Part shown: in pieces, positions 1 through 14,100 of the stretch
Numbering within the stretch: position 1 is the first letter of the stretch
How the letters are laid out: every line of letters begins with the position of its first letter
Source: Larus michahellis
Lineage: Eukaryota; Chordata; Aves; Charadriiformes; Laridae
Reading direction: 5' to 3'
Assembly (NCBI RefSeq): GCF_964199755.1
Contig: NC_133896.1
Location: 97,774,200-97,838,199, forward strand
DNA: 64,000 nt
Made by a program: the position numbers and the translations under genes
Notes under the pieces: generated by a model
Databases searched by the model: none
Told to the model about the DNA's origin: nothing
What the model saw: only the letters and a program-made list of their open reading frames with translations

Positions 1-2
1 TC

Positions 3-128
3 CACGTGGCTTCCACTAAGGACACCTCATGGCAGCTATACATACCCACAAGGATCATGGGGTCCAATTTGCCGTCTGCTGCCATTTCAAAGCACTTCTT
101 ATATAAACGGATTTACCAGACATACTGA
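3..128 (+). CDS. NEPRO: Probable 3'-terminal coding exon of NEPRO (partial, 5' end outside window)
   Basis: The third plus-strand frame is open from the window edge to a TGA at 126-128. It reads as a basic, aromatic-rich C-terminus (residues such as DTSWQLYIP and FLYKRIYQTY). An AATAAA hexamer follows 17 bases later. In human, NEPRO (a nucleolar protein linked to neural progenitor maintenance) lies next to GTPBP8 and is transcribed convergently with it, which matches this position and strand. I assign the gene from synteny plus coding-like composition, not from a domain. Another frame is also open to base 138, so the call is moderate. Confidence 0.45.
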   Translation, partial: HVASTKDTSWQLYIPTRIMGSNLPSAAISKHFLYKRIYQTY

Positions 129-144
129 ATTTATTTAAGTGGTT

Positions 145-150
145 AATAAA
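145..150 (+). terminator. Candidate poly(A) signal AATAAA for the convergent plus-strand gene
   Basis: A canonical AATAAA lies 17 bases after the putative NEPRO stop. It would give a very short 3' UTR; longer isoforms could use later sites. Confidence 0.35.
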
Positions 151-1693
151 AGACTTCCTAGCACTGTAAGGCGTTTTGTTCTGAAGAGGGACTGAAAACA
201 GAACTGCACTTTCTTTTACACGTACAGACTTATTTTCAGAGGCTTTTCAGTCAAGGCTGAGGCCTTGAAAATGACACCCTTGGCAAGATGGGTGCTTTTG
301 GAAGATCCTGGTTTTAAGATACTAAGAAAAGATTATTCCTGAAGTGTTCACTTGCACCTGTTTGATCTGTCTAGATACTACCGCACTTTTCCCTAGGACT
401 AAGCATCCTATGGGCTGGTTTGCCCAGGAGCACCTTAGGATTAGAGGTAAAATACTAGAGAATTACAGGTTTGATCTCTGCTAAGATGTGGAAACATCTT
501 TCTATTGCATTCCCCACCCCACTTCCTACGTGTATGCTGAAAACAGACCTCACCTCATGTCTAATCTTAGAAGAAATTCCATAATGAAAAAACCCACTAG
601 CAATACCTCAGGGTGGTTCACAAAAGACCTGCCCTTTCTTGAGGTTTAAACACTTAGTGTAAGTAACTTTGACAACTGCATACACACATTTGGCAATGTT
701 AAAGACATGACATGACAAGACCTATGTTTGATGTAGGCACTTAATAGCTTTAGCGTAAATGCTTTTGTAACAACTACTGCTATTGATGGCAGTCCTTTTT
801 TTTCCAAATCTGTGCCTTGTAACAAGCCAACTTCAGGTGCTCTTATCTGCTGTGGGACATGGTTCTGCCAGCTGTTACAGTGCTCCTAAAGAGTATGGGA
901 CATCAGCATTGTGCTTCAGCTGCCAGGGTAAAACAGATGCAGATAATGGACAATGTGTCTCATTGCTGGCAATTCCTCTGAGCGCAGCTGCAGAACTTCA
1001 CGCTGGATTTAAAACAGAAGGTAGATGCAGCACTGATGGATGATAAAGTGCAGAAGGAGAGAGTTCCCCTAGGTGTCAGTCATTTATTCCTCTCTGTTTC
1101 AAGCCAACAGTGATCAAAAAGCAGATCCCATTAAAGATGTCTCCATTCCTTCGTCCACCTGGAACAGGGAGAACCCGAGGTATGCAATCGAGGTGTCCTG
1201 TCACGCTGCACCTATTGAATGCATGACAGAGTTAGAAAAGTAAAATATACGAGAAGTCCTAAATGCACCCTCACAGACAACATGTCTCTTTCCACTCTAG
1301 ATGGCCTTAGAGCAGGCAGGTTGCACAGGTGCTAGTTTTTGGCCCCTACCGTGTAAGCTGAGAGAAGTAAACCTCTGTATCATTTGATTCACCTTAGCAA
1401 GTACAGTTTGCTTAATGTTAGGGCTATAGTTTTTCTTTTCTAAACTAAATACCTTTTTTTAAATGATCCTACTAGTCTTATATCTCTAGTATCCTAAATA
1501 TAGCAGAGGTTAGGCACGCAGTGGTAGCTTTTTGAACATTTAGCTGGAGGGAATGAAAATGCTGTATTAAAACTTAGCTTCTCTTTGGAAGTTCTCTTTG
1601 CTTTTTTCTTCTGAGAACCATCATGTAGGTTTTATAAAACAGTTTTGTAATAACCTGAATTCATTCATAGTGCAAACCTCCTGAACTGATGAA
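151..1693. other. Convergent intergenic/3' UTR region
   Basis: AT-rich sequence between the putative NEPRO end and the GTPBP8 3' end. It probably holds 3' UTR of one or both genes. The 86-codon plus frame at 783-1043 has no recognisable domain and no exon-like boundaries, and I treat it as chance. Confidence 0.4.
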
Positions 1694-1699
1694 TTTATT
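1694..1699 (-). terminator. GTPBP8: Candidate GTPBP8 poly(A) signal
   Basis: TTTATT on the plus strand, i.e. AATAAA on the minus strand, about 165 bases downstream of the GTPBP8 stop codon. Other hexamers exist further downstream, so its use is a guess. Confidence 0.3.
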
Positions 1700-1862
1700 A
1701 AACAAAAAGCTTAGCCTTACAAATATTAATTTATCCAAAAATTCATACAAGTTTATCCAAAAATAAATTCTAGTACCTCGGGTTATTTACGACAAAAATC
1801 CACACCTCTAGTTTTGCTACCTTTTCTTCTGGATGAGCCGAGCAGACCAGGAGCAAGTCTTT

Positions 1863-4508
<2,646 letters not shown>

Positions 4509-4530
4509 CCTCACGGAAGGCGGCGGGCGC

Positions 4531-4604
4531 GGGGCGGGGGCCGGCGGAGAGGGGCGGGGCGGAGCGTACGCTCCGCCCCGCCCCTCTCCGCCGGCCCCCG
4601 CCCC
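4531..4604. repeat. Perfect 74-bp palindrome of GC boxes upstream of GTPBP8
   Basis: Arms 4531-4567 and 4568-4604 are exact reverse complements with no spacer, centred on GCGT|ACGC. The next outward pair (C4530/C4605) mismatches; a partial continuation reappears a few bases further out. The arms contain Sp1-like boxes in both orientations. The centre lies about 60 bases upstream of the GTPBP8 ATG. Confidence 0.9.
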
Positions 4605-4714
4605 CTGCCCCGCGCCCCCGGGGTTTGCGTGTTTGTCACGGAAAGTGCGATGTGCGTAGCTCGGGGGGGGACCGCGATGGCTGGCTGCCGCTTGCAGGCT
4701 CGGCGGAGCGCTCC

Positions 4715-6509
4715 CAAATCAAGCTACGAATGACCCGTGTTTGGTGCCAGATCGGTTCGAAACCTACCTCTTCCCTGACACCCCCCCCCCCCCAGTGGTG
4801 CACATAACCGTAGGTAAATGGCATTGAAAAAAACCCAGAGGTATACACCTTTGAAGAATTACTTCAGGAATACTGCTGTTATTATTATTCTTTATTTTTT
4901 TTTTTTTAGCGGTAATGCAGCAACCTGATTTAATTGAAATCTGTGGTGAATCTAGTAACAGAAAAACCACGCTGGCTGGAGATGATGCCCGTAACCACGC
5001 CGGTAGGCAGATTTCCATATTTCTACGCCAAACCGTGGCACGCGAAACAGAGCAAGGGCTCTTAGGTGTTTTTGCCTCGGCGTCCCACGCAGCTCACCGC
5101 TGCTGGCAGCAGACCTGTCTGCTTGAAATTACCCTCCAGTAGGGTTTTGCTTGAAATTTAGTCTGCTTGAAATTACCCACCCTGACCGGGCACGTGTCCT
5201 CTGGCACAGTACTCCCAGAACAGCCGGCCAGAGGCAGGAGAGAAGGCAGCGGAGAAACCCACCGGCTCGTTTAACAGGACATCTGCAGGCGTGATGATGT
5301 GAACAGAGGTGCTCAGTTCACAAGCTAGTGCCCTAGCCACTAATTAAGTCTCCCTTTTTAATGTGACAGTACCTATACAGGTGACAGGAACAAATTAAAA
5401 ATGACACAGGACCTTCTGAATACATCTTATTTTAGCAAAGGGCTGGATAAACAAGAGCATCCAGTAGACCCACACCTAAAACTTGAAGATCAGAAGTGTG
5501 CATTTCAGTGGAAGGTGGCGGTGGTTTTTCTCCCAGACCAAACTGCAGTCTAGGTTCTCTGTGGGTAGACGGTACGGAGACTGGAAATGGCAGGTTACTG
5601 TGGTCAGAGCTGGTAAAATATCAACATTGAAGCCTGCTTTGTATCTCACCTGAAAGACTCTACGTCCTATTCCATATATTACTGCCAAACATTAGGCGTT
5701 CAGACTAAAATTGCCTATGGCTCACGTCTGTGGCAGCATATGTCTCTTTTCAGTTGTGGGTTATATAGTTCAGATGTTACGGAATGACTACAAAAATAAT
5801 TTAGTCAAAATTACAAACTCTGACAATCATTCCTTTGGAGTGGGAAGGAGGGATCTATGACCATCAACACTGACCTAAGTCCCAAAGAATTGTCAAGAGC
5901 ACAGAGCTGGAAGGAATTACTGACACCAATTGTCTTGTCTAGTCTGATCTTGTCTATCCCAGCATCGTGTGACAGGTCAAACCATCATTCATTTCAGATA
6001 CCTCTTGGAGAAGGGTAGCTGTGAGACCAGCTGGAGATGGAGTTCTGGGAGAGGAGGGAGGGCTCCTTGTGCATTTGGGGCGGTCGGGTCAGGTCCAGTG
6101 TGCCAAAGCCAACTGGGCTTTGAGCTTCATTTCCAAGAAGAGGAACTGAGACCAAATGTTGTCACCATGAAACATGCCAGAAAGGACGGAGTGCATGCAC
6201 CAACCTTTCTGCTTTTTTGTAACATAAAGAGCACACTGACTGCGTCCGAATCTGTGCTTTCTGCTAAGATACAGCCTATGTTCTTTCCCCTTGGAAGGTA
6301 GTTTAGAAACTAGAGTTAGTAGGATAGCCAGTTTTAAAGGCTAAATTACTTGTATAAAATACTAAGAAGCTCTGCATTTTCCTCTATGCAAACTATTCTG
6401 TTTAGGGGGGGAAAAAAAGTGTCTCTTTCCTCAAGAAGGAATTCAAAGCCATAAACATCTAAAGGGCTGGGCATTCTAAGACACACAAACAAAAAAAAAT
6501 TAAAAAATG
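4715..6509. other. Intergenic, between the GTPBP8 promoter and the first CD200R-like leader block
   Basis: No exon or recognisable element seen. It holds a run of 13 C at 4781-4793 and a T-rich tract near 4890-4910. Open frames here are short and not protein-like. Confidence 0.5.
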
Positions 6510-7107
6510 ATTAAAATACTCAGTAGTGGGAAAGTTTTTTAAAATTTCTCGAGTAATGTAATGGAAGAGAGAGGTGTTATTGTTCATGTGGTAGCCAACA
6601 CTACTAGTCCTAGATGAAGAGTAATTTCCACCGGCTTCACAGAACTGAAATCCTCTTTTTGATATTAATTTCAAATTTAATAAATCTGTTCTATCTCTAC
6701 CTCATCTGACCTCTGCTGCAGTGTTTGGTTTTGCCCTTGAGGCTTTGAGGAGAGGCAAAGAGCGGAAATCAGAATTAATTACGCCATCCATTTTCTCAGA
6801 GTTGCCCTTGGTCATTAGCACAGGAAACAGAGCTGTGAATATGCAGAAGAGGATGAAATTCTGCGTCTTAAGGGTGTTAAATCAGTTAGAAACCCTTTGA
6901 ATCTGGGCTGAAAAAATAAAAATAGTGCCAATAACACCGGCTGGTGAGGACACTGACAAATGGAAAAGCTCCCCATGATTGGTGCAGGTGGGATGGAGAA
7001 CCACATAACCATTACATCAAGAACTGATTTGAGATAAACTTTTGTTTCCTTAACGCTGGTTGCTACTATGGCCATGACCAGGACCATGGTAGCAGCAGGT
7101 AAATCTT
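6510..7107 (+). pseudogene. CD200R leader/promoter block A (relic, no usable start)
   Basis: By-eye alignment follows the block at 47.4-48.04 kb over most of its length. Shared stretches include a gatattaa patch, the CTCTGCTGCAG patch near 6710, the GAGGCAAAGAGCGGAAATCAGA segment and GGCTGGTGAGGAC...CTCCCCATGA. The end aligns with the leader exon and keeps a donor-like GCAG|gtaaat at about 7100. In the leader frame a TAA lies just upstream and the only in-frame ATGs leave about ten residues, so no signal peptide can be encoded. I read it as an old duplicate of a CD200R first exon. It could still serve as a non-coding alternative first exon. Confidence 0.5.
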
Positions 7108-10100
7108 GAAATAAAGGAATTGTTAAGGAAGAAAGACAGTATCATGTGCTTCCTCCCCAGTCTTGCTGTGCCTCGTGTCATACAGTGATTTTATTGCAGA
7201 GACATTCAGAATATCAGACAAAGCTATGTGAGAACCCTTCTGTACTCCACATCCTTAACCAGGTTTGTCAGCAGGGCTCCTGCCTTCATACAATGCATAT
7301 CTGTGGTAAAACAGTGCAGTGGCATGAAAGAAAAAGGCTTAAATAATGTAATTCCTGCTACAAATTTCTAAGCAAAGTACCAGCTTATGCAAGAACCTAG
7401 TGTTGCATGGCTGAGATCCCACAACATACCTTTGTTGTGTTTGTAATAATAATCTGGAAATGTAATCTTATTATCTCAATGTTTTGAGATTGCCCTTTTT
7501 AGCATACTGAAGCTTTTTTGTGCGTGGCATCCGAAGGCTGTGGTGCGACACGATTCAGGGGTACTGGTGGCTCATGTGGGACACAGTTCTGAGTTTTAGG
7601 TTGTAAAAGCTGGTGGGGATGGTCTCGTTCTGTCCCTTGCAGATCTACAACACGTTTTCTCAGACTACAATATTCTTTAATGCTCTATCCTAAAAGCATT
7701 TCTGATGTAAGCAAAGTGTTTATTTGATAATTTATAAATCCAGTAATGATGCCTAAAGAACAAAGTTAAAAGCTTATCAAGAAGTTTTGGTTGGGACACG
7801 GTTGAGGCATCAAGGAATGTACCTAACCTTGAATAGGATGTGAAATGAAGAAATGTGTCTTATGTGTTCTTTTGCAGTTGCTGACTTAGACATAAGATTG
7901 CAAAAAATATAACCACTGGACCAAATTTGAGCCAAGAAGTGTATCCTAAACTAACCTTGGGTAATTATAATGCTAAAATACACACCCCTTTGTCAATAAT
8001 GAGCATGCTCATCAAGTAACCTCCCCAAATGTTTTAAACATGAGTTAGATGCATATGTATAGTTAGGAGTGGTGAATGAATCATTATTGAGCAATCAGCT
8101 GCATTTTATCATTCCAAATATTGTGCCGTTTGAAACGTGAGGTGTGCTGGCCGTTGTTAAATGCCTGGCACCCAATTCTGCAGAATTGAAATAAAAACTA
8201 GTATTTCGACTCAGTGTGTTGATTGGCTCTCGCACACCAGGTGAAGAACCCCCATTTAGGAACAATAGTAACAGCTTCAGCAAATGCCCTCCTCTTCACT
8301 CCCCAAAGGAAATGCCCTCATTCAGGAATTGCAAATGCTCCACCTAAAAGTGAACCCAAACTTATCACATCAGTACTAGAAAGCAATAATGAACATCCCT
8401 GGAAGTAAAATGTTTTGTTTTGAACGTGACACAGTCGATCATCCAAAAAACCAGCACTTACCTTTTCAAGGTAACCTTTTCAAGGTAAGTGCTGTTGCTT
8501 GCTTTGACCAGGAGATGGAGAGGAAAGCGCAGCTGGAGCCTGGGCCCCGACAAAAGCCCGCTCAGAGGGAGTGCGCAGCAGCAGCAGCATGAAGCCAGCG
8601 TTTGCAAAACGGTGTTCTCCCTGCGGGCTGAGCTACTAATAACCTTTGAGCAACTGTCAGCATGCTCTGCAACACCCAGGAAGGTGGCTAAAACCAGATT
8701 TGGTACATCAGTAACTGGGGGGAAGAGGGTGAGGGTGAGGTTAAGTCCATCTGCTATGGGTATCGTGTACATATAGAGCCCCTTACCAGGGCTCTTGCAG
8801 AATGGCTAAAAAAAGTAAGATAGCAAGAGAGAAACGACACAAAGGAAACAGGATATCGTGCAGTTGTTCGTGGTACTCTACAACTTCAAGTAAAACAGGG
8901 TCTCAAAAAACACAAGCTAAGGAGGAAACAATCTAATACTGAAGGACACTTAAAACCAGTTCCAGGCTGTGCCAGAGCTGGATGGAGAATAACCAGATCC
9001 AGCAGCTCGGTAGTTTGGATCACCTCTCTGGGGCACAATATTACCATGCTGTCTGTCTCCAGCTCTAGTGTCAGACTGAGAGTTTGGGCTTCCAAAAAAT
9101 AAAGAACCCCCCTCAACTCTCCCCCTGCCAAATCGCCCACATACAACCTTTCTACTCTTCACAGTCACGCAGTAAGTTGCTGTGCTGTGTCTAGACTGTA
9201 ATCCAAAGACTCAAAAACCAAAAGGCTAACTAAAGAAATATGAACATGGTGTTCATACATCATCTTCACTATCAGAGAGCAAGCAGAATCTTTAACAAAA
9301 AAAACCCTAAAAAACCCAAACACAAAAATATTAGGCCTTACCCCAAAGATAACTGGACTAAGTTGCATCACGTGCTGTAGGAAATTCTCCCTTTCCATTT
9401 ACCATGAGTTTTCCTGTCTTAGTTTCTAAAATGACCCTAGATCCTTTCAGGTGCCAGGGTGCATTGCTCCCAATTAAACCCCAAGTGATTAGGACCCTGA
9501 AAGCGTCTGATTTTCATGACTTGGACCATTTTTCTTGCTGCCTCTGCCATTTAGTGCTAAGCTACATCACTCACAGATTCTATGGCTGAAATTATGGTAT
9601 GTCTTGCACTGCAGGGATCTAAATGTGATCTTTGCATCTTGGACCTGCCTCTAAACATGAGAAATGGTTGTTGCACTTAACCGCCAAACCACAGCACTGA
9701 TGCAGAAGCTGCATTGGCCAAGGCGCAGGTAGCTGTCTGAAATTGTTTGACAAAGTGACTTTTGGAAAGCATAACTGCAGCAACAACAGCCAGCAGAGAC
9801 GAAGATTTCATTACATTGCTGCTGTTGACTTTTCTGAATACAAGGACTGTGAACAGAGGTTGCCTAACCTTCTTTTTGAACTTACACAGCTCTTCCTTTG
9901 AGTCACTAATGGGCGCTATGCCTCTTCTCAGTTAAATGGCACCCACTAGTTGCCTGCCTGCCAGTGATCCCCTCCATTCGTGGATGCCGTGCATCTATTT
10001 GACCACAGAACTGAAGACCTTCCAGGAACATTTCAGCACAGCCATGGAAATACATGAATCTGCTATGACAATAGTTGTGAGGGGAGAGTTCTTTTCTTAG

Positions 10101-10770
10101 AACCGGCAAATGGTCATCAACTCATTTCAGCTTGGTAGCTTCAAAGTTTGGGGAGGCTAACATTTTTCTGTTAAAATGAAATTCAGTGCATTCATTTCCA
10201 AGTAGGTTCATCTTATATTTAGTGAAGCTGTCTTTGCTGGTATTTAATCACATGGGAAGACGGAGAGTAGTAGCTTGGGAAAATGTTTTTAAGGACCTTG
10301 TAAAGATTAAGAGATCTTCTGGCTCTAAAGAGAATCTCGCAGCTCACCACTGGAACGTCCTTCAGTGTTCACTTGTGTTATGTATGGGGGGAATATAATA
10401 CCAGAATAGTTTGAAAAACAAACAAAACAGTGGTGCAAAAAAAAAAAAAAAGGCATCCTTGGCCGAACTGTCTATAGACATACTTTTATCAGCAAAACAG
10501 TTAAATGTAATATAAATGAGCAACGTACCTACCTACCTTCCCTCCCTGCAGGGAAGAAGTGATTCCCAGTGCCCTTTAGAGGAAAAGGTCTTAGGCTGTT
10601 AGGTATGTGGGGAAGAATAGGGTAGGGAGGAAAAGGAATTTGTTTTAAGAGAATTTTTGGAATATGTTGAGCATCTGTTAAGTGGTAAGTTGAGAATATC
10701 CTTCCCCCAGTTCCCAATGATAAAATTCTCACTGCGAGATCAGAACCAGACATGAAAAATCACACTGCTT
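7108..10770. other. Intergenic, nothing assigned
   Basis: No Ig, TM or retroelement domains seen. Small items are an imperfect palindrome at 8453-8493 and an A-run around 10437-10452. Frames of up to about 100 codons on both strands show no domain or splice structure. Confidence 0.45.
8453..8493. repeat. Imperfect 41-bp palindrome
   Basis: 12-base arms AGCACTTACCTT / AAGGTAAGTGCT flank 17 bases centred on GGTAACC; three further pairs per arm mismatch. It could fold as a hairpin. No function is implied. Confidence 0.6.
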
Positions 10771-11000
10771 AGACTTCATGCAAGTTCTGCTATAGAGTCT
10801 TTCTTCCCACAGTAACACTATACCGAAGGCCAATGGTCAGAAAGCAGATAACAATACCATTTCCTCTGTGCTCACCAATTCTCGGCACAGGAAGCTCTGT
10901 GCTAGGAAGAAGAAGAACCACCTCTTTGTAGCTGCACTGTGGGGTACCCAGGAGCACAGGAGGAGCGGTAACTCTGGCTGCTGGGGATCACTGGCAGGGG
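10771..11000 (+). promoter_or_regulatory. Leader/promoter block B of CD200R gene 1
   Basis: By eye this aligns with the promoter block at 47.6-47.97 kb. Shared patches are GGCCAATGGTCAGAAAGCAGA (gene 2: AGCCAATGAACGGAAGGCAGA) and CTCGGCACAGGAAGC. A CCAAT element and GGAA cores typical of ETS/PU.1 sites are visible in gene 2's version. Myeloid expression is known for CD200R, but regulation here is inference. Confidence 0.45.
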
Positions 11001-11139
11001 ATGATGGGGAGCTCACAGCACGGCGGATGGTGCAAGAAACACACATCGCCCACAAATGCAAGAGCTACTTTGAAAGGCGTCAGGAAGGCCACGTACACCA
11101 TTGTTCTGTTCACCATCACTGCGGTCACAGGAGCTACAG
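11001..11139 (+). CDS. CD200R1: CD200R gene 1 exon 1 (leader, displaced start)
   Basis: An in-frame ATG-ATG at 11001 opens 46 codons, ending in the hydrophobic stretch YTIVLFTITAVTGAT before ACAG|gtactt. Aligned without gaps to the leader at 47,968, the partner of that ATG is TTG at 11070-11072. The extended N-region before the hydrophobic core is therefore about 30 residues with several Lys/Arg, long for a signal peptide. Translation from 11001 or 11004 is the only in-frame ATG option. Confidence 0.6.
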
Positions 11140-14100
11140 GTACTTGTGATGGTACTTTGGTACCAACTCTGTTAAGGGCAGAGGAGGAAAAGGCAATCTA
11201 TCAGAGTGATGTTTACTCCGTTCTTCTCTGAGAACAAAAAAATCTAGAGGAAGGGATCTTTACAAATTGCTGAAGGAAATTTTTTATGCAAACCCGATAA
11301 CCTGCAGATCAAAACTTTTCTAGCTGCAACTAGATCTTTTCAGTTGTCAACCAAGAAGATGTTGAACTTAGGCTTTTCAATGATGTGATGAAAACTGGTA
11401 ATGATTTTCTTGGAGTATGATATTTTTCGTGATAATTAACAGGCTTATTAAAAAAACTGTTTGATGGGAGGTTTTCTGGTCAGTCTGAGTACCCTATCAG
11501 GCTTTACCCTTAGGTATCAATAACTTGTCCTGAAAAATGAAGGATACTGGGATTTTATGACACTACATTCAGATGAAAGTTGTAATAATACTTAATGGGA
11601 AGGTTGTTTCCCCTTTACAAGCTTACTTAAATACTTAGAAAAGCTAATTCCAAAAATGTGGAATCTGAAAATGCAGCTATAACCCTTCTCCTCCCTACAC
11701 TACATTGATTATGCAAAATGTTGTTTGTCTTTCTTGTTTGTTTTTGTTAGGACAGGTGAGGCAGGTCACAAGGCAGTGATCTTGAGTCTGTCAGGAATCT
11801 CTGCATCTAACAGCAAACAGGAATGTGTTTTCTTTCCAGTTAAATGTCGTAATTCTCTACTATATATTCTGTCATCACTATAATCAGGGAAACTGGTTCG
11901 TATAAGCTTTGGAGCAGCAGGGCAGAAATTGCCACCTGCGCTTGACCTGATTAGGAGGGCTGCTTCTATCAAGCACAAAAGTAGGGTGAATGTCTTCAAA
12001 CATTCATTTTTCTGATGTAGTGGGCTGTGATACTGAGGTAAAAGCAACCTGAGAGATCTTCCCAAATAGATGGGCTCTGCAGCTCATTCCAACTCTGCTC
12101 CCTAGTCATGTTCTTAATCCACTGTCCTAGGGAGAGGACCTTACAGAAGGAGGGAGTGAAAACAAGGACAAATGTATGAGAAGGCAACCATGAATTTGGT
12201 GATCTATTCCCACCTAAGAAGAGAGACGCAGCTCAGGCTGGTCCAGACAGGGCCTTACACTAGTGTGTAACAGTGCAGGTATTTCTCTGTGAAGCACAGA
12301 CCAGAACTCCAAGGCTGTGAGTGACTTCCCTGGGATCCTTCTCAAATATCCCTCTCCTTCTTTCTCTCCTTCAGGGCACAAGAGAGTGTCAGTGACAGTA
12401 GGTAACAGCTCTGTGCTCATCTGCTCTCCCAAACCAAATATGACTATGGCAACATGGAAAATAAACCCCAAGGCTGGAGGCCCCTGCAGCCTGGGATACA
12501 GGGCTGACCAGAACAAGACAGACAGAACAAACTGCAGTGAGAGCATCAACTGGAAATTCAGACCAGATCAGGATCCTACCCTTGAGATACAGCAAGTGGG
12601 AAGAGCCCATGAGGGAAGTTACACCTGCAAAGTAGTAGTAGCAGAAGGGAATTTCCACACGTCATACTACCTGACTGTGCTGGGTAAGGGACTCCTTCCT
12701 CATTTTACAGTTCTCCAAAGGACCGTGGCTGGGCCTGGACATACAAAGGGACATGCATGGGGATGCACCAGGGGAAGCGCGCAGTAAGAAGTGGAGGTTT
12801 CTTCCTGGGATAAACTTCATGCATTTCATTGATAGCAGCTCCATGTCTCCCTTCTCCTTATTTCCCAAAACTTCTCTTCCTTGTCCCGCCCCCTTCTCCA
12901 CTGCCTAGTTAGAAATGGCAGGTGTGAAGCAATATCCAATATACCAACAGAGAATTCTGCATATGCATACAGTCATCCTGTGGAATCAATTCTAAATACA
13001 CTAATTTAAGAGAACTAAAGCATGTGAGACTGACACTTCCAAGTGCTGAGATATTGTACCGAACAGGGGATGTTCTTTTCCAGACAGTAAGAATGGACCC
13101 ATTTCCTCTTATGCTGCCATTCAAATACATTTTAAAAAATGTGTACAATGGCTGCTTAGGTCAAAAGTCTAATTCAGTCCTGCATTTGGGATAATTGCCT
13201 ACCGCAATGTCCAGGGAAACCTCCTCCATGGCTGTGGTAAGCCACCTGAATGGGGGAGAGTTGTCCAAAAGGAAAAAAGAGGCACGATCTCTGTCTCTTG
13301 TGACTTGGGCCCATGTCACTGTAACGGGATTGCACCTCCTACCTTATTCTCCTCTTTTCACTCTGTTCATTTTGGGTAGAAAACAAGAACATCCTACCCC
13401 AGCTGCAGCAAACTCACTCCATGTATCTCCTCCTCCTGATGCTTTGCAGTCCCCCCGAGGCTGACCCTCTACTGTGATGATCAAGGGAACCCCGTGTGCA
13501 AGGCAGCGGCAGGGAAACCGGCTGCTCAGATCTCGTGGGTCCTAGAGAACAACTCCACCCCCAAGGAAGAAGGCCATGACGACGGGACAGTGACTGTTCT
13601 CAGCAAGTTCACAGCATACAGCACCAATGGGACAACCTGCATTGTGTCCCACCTGGCTGGGAACTGGAGCAAGTCCATAGCCTGTCATCCCACAAGTAAG
13701 CTTCCCCCTGTGCATTCAGCGTTCAAAACCCTATTTAGCCCTCTGCTCATGGACTAAGACAAACACCAGTGGCACTGGCAGGATTGCAGCAGGAACCATG
13801 CAGCTGAGCTAGTTTCCAGTGAGAAATTTGTCAGGAGGGGGAAAGATAAACAAAAGTGCTGTCAGTCCCCTGTAAAAGTCCTGTAGAGTGCTGTAACTTC
13901 CTCTGTGAAATTCTAGGAAAGGAGAAGTGGTCTTGCCTTCCACCCAATAGAGCTGGATGGAAAGGCAGGATTATTCAGAAGTTTGTGACACACAAAGATG
14001 TCTATGGTATCATCACCTAGATCTACGTATTGTGATCCAGTGGTACCAGTATGTCTTGCTAATTGTTCGGTTATACGTAGGTTGTGACAGGAAGACTGAA

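Larger units (their letters stand above)
12269..13720 (+). repeat. Near-identical IgV-intron-IgC tract, copy 1
   Basis: Pairs with 61262-62713 at a constant offset of 48,993 bases. I count six substitutions and no indels over about 1,440 bases, five of them in the intron. Identity drops abruptly outside the tract on both sides. Confidence 0.92.

Noticed and set aside
12389-12658. 89-codon minus-strand frame, repeated at 61382-61651
   Set aside because: It recurs only because the IgV exon on the opposite strand is duplicated; it is a shadow.
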